From the NCBI GenBank assembly GCA_028285525.1, contig JANQOZ010000124.1, forward strand, positions 1-60,645: DNA of 60,645 nt, given 5' to 3'. Each line of letters starts with the position of its first letter. Position 1 is the first letter of the stretch. The DNA comes from Lysobacterales bacterium (lineage in GTDB: Bacteria; Pseudomonadota; Gammaproteobacteria; Xanthomonadales; SZUA-38). The notes beneath the pieces were generated by a model. That model was not told the origin of the DNA, ran no database searches, and saw only the letters and a list, made by a program, of their open reading frames with translations. Shown here piece by piece: positions 55,126 to 60,645 of this stretch. Made by a program: the position numbers and the translations under genes.

Positions 55126-56325
55126 ATGCCCAGTAACCTGATCACCCCCAACGAAGTCACTCGGATCATCACCGCCGCCATGCCCCAGGGGCGCGTCGCC
55201 CAGGTGCCGCTGGAGCGCGCCTACGGCCGTCGCCTCGCCGAGACGGTGGCGGCCGACCGCGACCAGCCGCCTTTCGACCGGGTCACGATGGACGGCATCG
55301 CGCTGCGCTCGGAGGCGGTCGCAGCAGGGCAGGTGAGCTTTCCCGTCGGCGGCGTTCACGGGGCGGGTCAGCCGCAGCCCGAGCTGGCGGCACCGGATCA
55401 GTGCCTTGAGGTCATGACTGGCGCGGTCATGCCGCTTGGCTGCGACAGCGTCGTGCCGGTTGAGGACATCACGCTGAGTGACGGGGTGGCCACGCTGAGC
55501 AGTCCGCAGGACATCTCCCCCTGGCGCTTCGTCCATCGGCGCGGCACCGATTACCCGATCGGGCAGGTTCTCCTGCAGCCCGGCACCTTGATCCGCGGTC
55601 CGGAACTGGCGGTGCTCGCGTCTGTCGGGCGCAGCGAGGTCAGCGTGCGGCGCTGGCCCAGCGCGCTGGTCGTGGCGACCGGCGACGAGCTGGTGGAACC
55701 CGGAAATCCGGTAGCGGCGCACCAGATTCGTATGGCCAACGATTACGCGATCGCCGGCCGGCTCACCGGTATGGGCCTGACCGAAGTGTCTCGAGTCCAC
55801 CTTCGCGACGACCCTGAACTGATTGCCGCCGAGATGGCGCGCGGCCTCGAAGATTTCGACCTGATCATCCTGACCGGAGGCGTATCCCGAGGCCGCTTCG
55901 ACCACGTGCCGGGCGTGCTGGAAAACCTGGGCGTCAAAAAGCAGTTTCATCGGGTCAATCAAAAGCCGGGCAAACCGATGTGGTTTGGCGTGGGTCCCAC
56001 GGGGCAGCCCGTCTTTGCGCTCCCCGGCAATCCGGTGTCGGCGCTGGTCTGTTTTCACCGTTATGTCGAACCCGCGCTGCGGGCTATGAGCGACGAGGTG
56101 ATGCCGCCGCGTCAGGTTGAGCTGGCTTCCAGCCTCAGCTTCAGCAACGACATGACGCGCTTTGTGCCGGTCAACCTGCTGCCCGGCAGCGCGCAGGCTC
56201 AGCCGCTTGAGCTCAACACTTCTGGAGACTTTTTTGCGCTGGCCGGCAGTTCGGGTTTCTGCGAGCTACCGGCCGAGCATCGGGTGTTCAAGGCAGGCGT
56301 CGAGCTGGCCTTCTTTCCATGGTAG
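55126..56325 (+). CDS. moeA: molybdopterin molybdotransferase
   Basis: This 399-residue protein has the MoeA layout. It begins with an AYGRRLAETVAADRDQPPFD then RVTMDGIAL segment, has MTGAVMPLGCDSVVPVED, the MoCF-like domain with VVATGDELVEPG and LTGGVSRGRFD, and VFALPGNPVSALVCF. It inserts molybdate into adenylated molybdopterin. It heads the plus-strand Moco operon moeA-moaA-moaD-moaE and is divergent from purH. Confidence 0.96.
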   Translation: MPSNLITPNEVTRIITAAMPQGRVAQVPLERAYGRRLAETVAADRDQPPFDRVTMDGIALRSEAVAAGQVSFPVGGVHGAGQPQPELAAPDQCLEVMTGAVMPLGCDSVVPVEDITLSDGVATLSSPQDISPWRFVHRRGTDYPIGQVLLQPGTLIRGPELAVLASVGRSEVSVRRWPSALVVATGDELVEPGNPVAAHQIRMANDYAIAGRLTGMGLTEVSRVHLRDDPELIAAEMARGLEDFDLIILTGGVSRGRFDHVPGVLENLGVKKQFHRVNQKPGKPMWFGVGPTGQPVFALPGNPVSALVCFHRYVEPALRAMSDEVMPPRQVELASSLSFSNDMTRFVPVNLLPGSAQAQPLELNTSGDFFALAGSSGFCELPAEHRVFKAGVELAFFPW

Positions 56326-57341
56326 TGCAGGACACGCGGCGCCGGCCGCTGCGGGATCTGCGTATTTCGTTGATCGACCGGTGCAACTTTCGCTGCCCGT
56401 ACTGCATGCCGGCGGAGCTTTTTACCGAGGACTATCAGTTCATCGACCGCAGCCTGCGCCTGACGCCCGATGAAATTGCGCGCGTCGCGCGGGTGATGGT
56501 GGAACTGGGGGTGGAGAAGATCCGCCTCACCGGCGGCGAGCCGCTGCTGCGCAAAGACCTCGAGGAAATCATCCGGGGCGTCAGCGCGATCGAACCGCTG
56601 AAGGACCTGGCCCTGACCACCAACGGGGTCCTGCTGGCCGAGCGCGCCCAGGCGCTCCGGGACGCCGGGCTGAGGCGGATTACCGTCAGCCTGGACAGCG
56701 TCGATCCGGAGATCTTTGCCCGTATGTCGGGCGGTCGCGGGGAGCTCGACAAGGCGCTGGCGGGAATCCGCGCTGCGCAGGAGGCGGGTCTGTCGCCGGT
56801 TAAGGTCAATGCCGTGGTCCAGAAAGGCGTGAACGATCACGGCGTGCTCGACCTGCTCGATCATTTCCGAGGGACCGGCGTGGTGGTCAGGATGATCGAG
56901 TATATGGACGTCGGAACCCGCAACGGCTGGCTGAAAGACGAGGTGGTCTCCAGCGCGGAGCTGCTGGAACAGATTGCCCGCCGCTGGCCGGTTGAGGCGC
57001 TTGATGCGCGCTATCGGGGTGAGGTGGCGCGACGGTTCCGCTACGCCGACGGGGCGGGCGAGTTTGGCCTGATCAGTTCGGTCAGCCAGCCTTTCTGTGG
57101 TGACTGCAACCGGGCCCGGCTGTCGTCGGACGGCGGGCTGTACACCTGTCTCTTCGCCACCCACGGGGCGCCGCTGCGACCGATGCTGCGCGGTGGGGCC
57201 AGCGACGACGAGCTACGCGAGGCGATCAGCGTGATCTGGCGTCGCCGGGCCGATCGCTACAGCGAAATCCGCAGCGCGCAGCCGGAAACGCCGGACGGGG
57301 CGGGTGACGGCAAAGTAGAAATGTATCGAATTGGAGGATGA
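56319..57341 (+). CDS. moaA: GTP 3',8-cyclase (radical SAM)
   Basis: This 340-residue protein has the N-terminal radical SAM cluster motif DRCNFRCPYCMP, the SAM-binding RLTGGEPLLRKDL, and the C-terminal cluster segment CGDCNRARLSSDG followed by the third Cys in YTCLFA. It ends GDGKVEMYRIGG, a MoaA-type GG tail. It carries out the first step of molybdenum cofactor synthesis. It overlaps moeA by 7 bp and moaD closely. Confidence 0.97.
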   Translation: MVVQDTRRRPLRDLRISLIDRCNFRCPYCMPAELFTEDYQFIDRSLRLTPDEIARVARVMVELGVEKIRLTGGEPLLRKDLEEIIRGVSAIEPLKDLALTTNGVLLAERAQALRDAGLRRITVSLDSVDPEIFARMSGGRGELDKALAGIRAAQEAGLSPVKVNAVVQKGVNDHGVLDLLDHFRGTGVVVRMIEYMDVGTRNGWLKDEVVSSAELLEQIARRWPVEALDARYRGEVARRFRYADGAGEFGLISSVSQPFCGDCNRARLSSDGGLYTCLFATHGAPLRPMLRGGASDDELREAISVIWRRRADRYSEIRSAQPETPDGAGDGKVEMYRIGG

Positions 57342-57343
57342 CG

Positions 57344-57583
57344 ATGGAGCTCTCTATCAGCTATTTTGCGCTCTACCGTGAGGTTACGGGCAGCGATACG
57401 GAGGCGGTCAGCAGCGAGGCGTCCAATCCCGCTGAGCTGTTTGCCGAATGTCAGGCCCGCCATCCGGGGCTGGAGCGTTTCGAGGCGTCGCTCGTCGCCG
57501 TCAACGATGAGATGGTGAACTGGGAAACGCCGCTCAGCGGCGGTGACAGAGTCTTGTTTTTTCCACCGGTCGCGGGAGGCTGA
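57344..57583 (+). CDS. moaD: molybdopterin synthase sulfur carrier subunit
   Basis: This 79-residue ubiquitin-like protein starts MELSISYFALYREVTGSD and ends FFPPVAGG. The C-terminal GG is the thiocarboxylation site. GGAGG at 57333-57337 is six bases before ATG 57344 but touches ATG 57338 directly, so 57344 is the better start. It passes sulfur to precursor Z with MoaE, whose gene follows after 2 bp. Confidence 0.95.
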   Translation: MELSISYFALYREVTGSDTEAVSSEASNPAELFAECQARHPGLERFEASLVAVNDEMVNWETPLSGGDRVLFFPPVAGG

Positions 57584-57585
57584 GC

Positions 57586-58053
57586 ATGTTTGAGATCTCT
57601 GACGGGCTGCTGCAGCCTCAGGACCTGGCCGCTCGGCTGGCCGACCCGACGTGCGGCGGCTACGTGTCTTTCGAAGGCTGGGTCCGTAACCACCAGGATG
57701 GCCGCGCGGTGAAGGCGCTGGAGTATGAGGTTTACCGACCGCTGGCCCAAAGTGAGGGCGAGAAGGTGTTGGCTGAGGCCAGAGAACGATTCGAGGTTAT
57801 TGAGGTCGCTGCGGTTCACGCGGCGGGGCATCTCGAAATCGGCGGATTGGCGGTTTGGGTCGGCGCGGTTGCCCATCATCGCGCCGCGGCGTTCGACGCC
57901 TGCCGCTACGCCATCGATCAGATCAAGGTGCGCCTGCCGATCTGGAAAAAAGAGTTCTACGAGGACGGCGACTCAGGCTGGGTCAACTGTGAGCAGTGCG
58001 CCGCGCATGGGCATGCGCACCACGCCCACGCCGGCCACGAGCACAACCACTGA
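57586..58053 (+). CDS. moaE: molybdopterin synthase catalytic subunit with His-rich tail
   Basis: This 155-residue protein contains the MoaE segments YVSFEGWVRNHQDGRAVKAL, LEYEVYRPLA, HAAGHLEIGGLAVWVGAVAH, and the catalytic-region Lys in IKVRLPIWKKEFYEDGDSGW. The last 20 residues (CEQCAAHGHAHHAHAGHEHN) are a Cys/His-rich extension not usual for MoaE and look like a metal-binding tail. It dithiolates precursor Z using MoaD thiocarboxylate. It ends the plus-strand operon. Confidence 0.95.
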   Translation: MFEISDGLLQPQDLAARLADPTCGGYVSFEGWVRNHQDGRAVKALEYEVYRPLAQSEGEKVLAEARERFEVIEVAAVHAAGHLEIGGLAVWVGAVAHHRAAAFDACRYAIDQIKVRLPIWKKEFYEDGDSGWVNCEQCAAHGHAHHAHAGHEHNH

Positions 58054-58074
58054 CCAGGCGGCTGAGCAAACGGT

Positions 58075-58656
58075 TCAGGGGTTCAGGCGCTGGCGATAGC
58101 GCTCCCAGTCCGCGGGTGTATCGATGTCCAGGACCGCCTCCGGCATCGACACACGGCGCAGCGTCAGCGCCGGGTCGCGGAGCAGCTCCCTGGCGCCCCG
58201 GTCACCGCGCAACGCCATGAGCCGGCTGCGCAGATGCGCGGGAAATACCGCCGGGACGCCGGCGCGGTCGCCGTAGTCAGCGGCGACGATCGATTCGGGC
58301 TCGCGTCGATAGAGGCGCAAAAGCTTTTCGAGCTGCGCTGAGCCGACGGCCGGCTGGTCGCACAGCGTGACCAGCACGCCGGCCGTTGCGGGGACCTCCG
58401 CCAGCCCGGCGACCAGTGAGCGCGCCATGCCGTCACGCCACCGCCCGTTGACCACGGTGCGGCAGGCAGGAGGCGCTTCCGGCTGCCAGGCGCCGAGCAC
58501 GCAGATTACCCGATCGCCGGTGACCGCCGCGGCGGCCGCCACAGCCCGCTCCAGCAAGGTTTGTCCGTCCAGCTCAAGGGCCTGCTTGGGTTGCCCCAGC
58601 CGGGTGGAGCCGCCGGCCGCCACCACAACAGCCCAGACCTCAGGTTCAGCAGACAC
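58075..58656 (-). CDS. MocA-like molybdenum cofactor cytidylyltransferase (NTP transferase)
   Basis: This 193-residue protein has the N-terminal nucleotide motif VVVAAGGSTRLGQPKQALEL, close to the MocA form (AAGxSxRxGxPK), plus VLVTLCDQPAVGSAQLEKLL, GVPAVFPAHLRSRLMALRGD then RGARELL, and an end DIDTPADWERY. MocA attaches CMP to molybdopterin for xanthine-oxidase-type enzymes. The XdhC neighbour fits that reading better than MobA. The start is GTG 58656, overlapping the upstream stop by 11 bp. Confidence 0.88.
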   Translation of the reverse strand: MSAEPEVWAVVVAAGGSTRLGQPKQALELDGQTLLERAVAAAAAVTGDRVICVLGAWQPEAPPACRTVVNGRWRDGMARSLVAGLAEVPATAGVLVTLCDQPAVGSAQLEKLLRLYRREPESIVAADYGDRAGVPAVFPAHLRSRLMALRGDRGARELLRDPALTLRRVSMPEAVLDIDTPADWERYRQRLNP

Positions 58657-59380
58657 GGCACTGCGGATCGCGCGCCAGGGCCACCCCGCGCCAGCGCAGC
58701 GCGCTGCCGTCATAGAGCTGGAGTCCTTTTGGCGTCGGCTCTCCGATCAGATGGTTGATGGCCAGCTGGGCCGCCGCCAGCCCCACGCTGCCCGCGACGG
58801 TCGACAGCACGCCGGCGCCGGCACAATCGTCCATGGTGTTGGCCGCTCGACTGTAGACGCAGGCGTAGCAGGCCTCGTCGTGTCCCAGGTCGGGCCTGAA
58901 CAGAGCCAGTTGGCCCTCGCGTCGAACGGCAGCAGCCATCACCCACGGTATCCGGCAGCGCAGAGCTGCTTCGTTTATCGCCATGCGAGTGGCCCAGCTG
59001 TCGCTGGTGTCCAGCCACAGGGTGCAGTCGTGGCCGAGCTCAGCGGCGGACTCGGCGTCGATGCGTTGCCGCGTCGTGCTGATGTTGATCGTGGAATTCA
59101 GCGCTAGAAGCGCCTCCTTCGCCGCCTCGGCTTTCGGGCGGTCCACGTCCTGCTGCCGGTAAAGGAGCTGGCGGCTGAGATTGGTCTCGCTGACCCGGTC
59201 GAAGTCGCAGATCCGCAGCTCGCCGATTCCCGCGGCCGCCAGATATTGAGCGGCGGGGCTGCCGACGCCGCCAAGTCCCACCAGCAGCAGTTTGGCCGCG
59301 GCCAGGCGTTCCTGTGACCGCTCGTCAAAGCCGCTGAGGGCCAGGTGGCCGTGATAGCGTGTGGTCGCCGTGGACGACAC
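58646..59380 (-). CDS. ThiF/MoeB-like adenylyltransferase
   Basis: This 244-residue E1-like protein has LLLVGLGGVGSPAAQYLAAA, the ATP-binding FDRVSETNLSRQLLY, the DTSDSWATRMAINEAALR segment and zinc pairs CYAC and CRVC. It should adenylate the C-terminal GG of MoaD (or ThiS). The start is GTG 59380, directly after the XdhC-like stop; the longer open frame is a shadow of that gene. Its product fits MoeB because moaD lies in the convergent operon. Confidence 0.92.
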   Translation of the reverse strand: MSSTATTRYHGHLALSGFDERSQERLAAAKLLLVGLGGVGSPAAQYLAAAGIGELRICDFDRVSETNLSRQLLYRQQDVDRPKAEAAKEALLALNSTINISTTRQRIDAESAAELGHDCTLWLDTSDSWATRMAINEAALRCRIPWVMAAAVRREGQLALFRPDLGHDEACYACVYSRAANTMDDCAGAGVLSTVAGSVGLAAAQLAINHLIGEPTPKGLQLYDGSALRWRGVALARDPQCRVC

Positions 59381-59381
59381 C

Positions 59382-60359
59382 TTACGGACCGCGGCTGACG
59401 TCCCCGGCCAGCGCCCGGGCGTCGCGCTCCAGCCGAAACGCCTGAAGCTGGCTGACCACCGAAAGAGCGATTTCTTCGGGCAGGTCGCCGCCGAGGTCCA
59501 GACCCACCGGCCCGACCAGGCGCTGCGCGAATCCGTCCGGCACATGCGCCATCTCGTCCAGCAGCCGATCGCGGCGGGCTGCCGGACCCAGCGAACCGAT
59601 AAACGGGATGTTCAGCGCCGCGACCGCGTCCAGGAAACGCCGATCGGCATCAAAGTTGTGGCTCATGACCAGCAGCGCGTCGCAGCGTGCCGCGTCCTCA
59701 ACCTCAAAATTCTCAAACGCGGCCACCTTGGCGGCCAGCGGAAAGCGTTCCGGCTTCGCTTTGCCGGGCCTGTGGTCCCACAGCGTGATATGCCAGTCGA
59801 GCTGGTCAGCCAGCTGAACCAGCGGGATCACGTCCGACCCGGTCCCAAAAACGCCCAGCCGAAAACGGGGCGGAATGTGGCCGGTAAAGATCTCCCGATC
59901 CTCCCGGTGAGACAGGCCCGGAGGCACCTCGGCGGCTTCTTCCCAGCAGTCGCCGCTCTCAAGGCAGGTACTCACGACACCGCCAGGGTCGGCCAGCCGC
60001 GTGAGCATCTCGATGATGGGATGGCCGGCGCGCACCGGCTGCAGCAGGACTCGCACCGCGCCGTTGCAGCCCATCCCCAAGCCCCACAGCACGTCGTCGT
60101 CAGCGCGCATGTCGTAGAACGCCACCTTGCACCGACCGCTGCTGGCCACCTCGCGCGCGTGTTCAATCAGGTCGTCGTCGAAACAGCCCCCGCCAACGAT
60201 GCCGGTCAGGCTGTGCTCGGCCAGATCGATGAGCATGCGTGCACCCGGTTTGCGGTAGCTGGAGCCTTGGGTATCGATCACCGTCGCCAGCACCACCTCA
60301 CGATCGTCCGGCAGCTCCCTGAGGGCTGCCAGCAGGGCGCTGAGCCCGTGGGTGGTCAT
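59382..60359 (-). CDS. XdhC family protein (Moco maturation for xanthine-oxidase-type enzymes)
   Basis: This 325-residue protein has the XdhC/CoxI N-terminal segment [20 protein letters not shown] and [18 protein letters not shown], and a C-terminal Rossmann half ([47 protein letters not shown]-like [15 protein letters not shown]). XdhC binds the cofactor, promotes sulfuration and delivers it to xanthine dehydrogenase-type apo-enzymes. ATG 60359 overlaps the upstream stop (ATGA). No target enzyme gene is visible in the window. Confidence 0.93.
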   Translation of the reverse strand: MTTHGLSALLAALRELPDDREVVLATVIDTQGSSYRKPGARMLIDLAEHSLTGIVGGGCFDDDLIEHAREVASSGRCKVAFYDMRADDDVLWGLGMGCNGAVRVLLQPVRAGHPIIEMLTRLADPGGVVSTCLESGDCWEEAAEVPPGLSHREDREIFTGHIPPRFRLGVFGTGSDVIPLVQLADQLDWHITLWDHRPGKAKPERFPLAAKVAAFENFEVEDAARCDALLVMSHNFDADRRFLDAVAALNIPFIGSLGPAARRDRLLDEMAHVPDGFAQRLVGPVGLDLGGDLPEEIALSVVSQLQAFRLERDARALAGDVSRGP

Positions 60360-60565
60360 TGGGCCTGCGCCAGCATCTGGCGGGCGAAGTCGTCCAGACC
60401 GTCGGGATGGGTCCAAACGCCCGATTTTCCGCCTGACTTGTAGCGCAGCGTGACCGCGTCGATCTTGAGGGCAGGCTCCAGCGGTTTGGCCAGATCCCAC
60501 ACCGTCAGGAGCGCCACGCTCGCCCCGGTCAGCGCCTCCATCTCGACGCCGGTACGCTCAGTCAC
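60356..60565 (-). CDS. MoaC C-terminal-half protein, 69 aa
   Basis: The frame reads [20 protein letters not shown], then [20 protein letters not shown] and KSGGKSGVW. This matches the C-terminal 55-60 residues of cyclic pyranopterin monophosphate synthase (MoaC, normally about 160 residues), including the EME, D and K residues of the active site. The frame is closed by an in-frame stop about 30 codons upstream and that stretch does not look like MoaC. The GTG start overlaps the preceding gene and the stop overlaps xdhC, so it looks like a real coupled gene. It could be a degraded moaC, a frameshifted one, or a small MoaC-like protein. Confidence 0.6.
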   Translation of the reverse strand: MTERTGVEMEALTGASVALLTVWDLAKPLEPALKIDAVTLRYKSGGKSGVWTHPDGLDDFARQMLAQAQ

Positions 60566-60645
60566 CGAGCACCTCCACGAAGTTGCAGGGCCTGTTGCCG
60601 CTGTCCAGCTGTTCTTTCAGGATGCTGTTCCACGCCGTGGCGCAG
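60558..60645 (-). CDS. C-terminal end of an unidentified protein
   Basis: The last 28 codons of a frame that enters from the right edge read [20 protein letters not shown], then NFVEVLGD and stop. They do not resemble MoaC. The stop overlaps the GTG of the next gene by 8 bp. It is part of the same minus-strand operon. I do not recognise the family from this fragment. Confidence 0.5.
   Translation of the reverse strand, partial: CATAWNSILKEQLDSGNRPCNFVEVLGD

Noticed and set aside
55066..56058. 330-aa minus-strand frame
   Set aside because: It is antisense to moeA, with His/Arg-rich composition and no motif.

Overview
This is a GC-rich, gene-dense bacterial chromosome segment from a gammaproteobacterium. 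Supporting evidence is the cutA-dsbD-tlpA-aroQ-accB-accC order, purH-purD, full-length glnE, mutM next to rpmB-rpmG, LPS and lipid A genes (WaaL-, LpxL- and GT-type proteins), a sigma-32-like promoter upstream of groESL, and mnmC. A CIRCE (HrcA) operator at groESL and a REP-transposase-like gene fit lineages around Xanthomonadales and deep-branching gammaproteobacteria better than enterics. I did not identify a genus. I see no rRNA, no tRNA, no CRISPR array and no prophage.

Layout. 1-3705: the start of a winged-helix regulator, then an Mla-type phospholipid transport operon on the minus strand (permease with N-terminal STAS region, ATPase, MCE protein, auxiliary lipoprotein). 3821-10136: two two-domain universal stress proteins flanking a four-gene efflux-type ABC operon (adaptor, ATPase, two FtsX-type permeases). 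10196-15471: an accessory-looking cluster of a TAT-exported DUF1838 protein, a LysR regulator, a divergent methyltransferase with a translationally coupled small partner, and an NCS1 permease. 15603-22219: a dihaem cytochrome, a 280-bp foldback MITE-like insertion, accC-accB-aroQ, tlpA, a DsbD with a duplicated sensor domain, and cutA. 22279-24495: groESL with promoter, CIRCE and terminator. 24526-30912: two lipoproteins, a thioesterase, a DUF4124-like protein, a DUF885 peptidase-like protein and glnE. 30913-32791: an AT-rich, repeat-bearing island with a REP-transposase-like gene that has lost its catalytic residues. 32817-44905: mnmC, an unknown 612-aa protein coupled to an ELM1-like protein, then LPS or glycan genes and a flavin oxidoreductase. 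45015-49696: mutM, rpmBG, tdk and a cyanide-insensitive bd-oxidase operon with its DUF2474 microprotein. 49735-54943: aldo/keto reductase, TetR with a twin operator and a divergent membrane protein, then purHD. 55126 to the end: molybdenum-cofactor genes in two convergent operons, moeA-moaA-moaD-moaE on plus, and a minus-strand operon of a MoaC C-terminal half, XdhC, a ThiF/MoeB-like protein and a MocA-like cytidylyltransferase.

Most of the window is envelope maintenance, core metabolism and cofactor synthesis arranged in tightly overlapping operons. The most unusual material is the foldback element at 16243-16522, whose insertion lies exactly on the junction of two convergent stop codons; the catalytically dead REP-transposase homologue at 31841 with its upstream 26-bp repeats and an unexplained minus-strand terminator; the LysR/DUF1838/methyltransferase/permease cluster; the tandem DsbD alpha domains; and the half-length MoaC reading frame.
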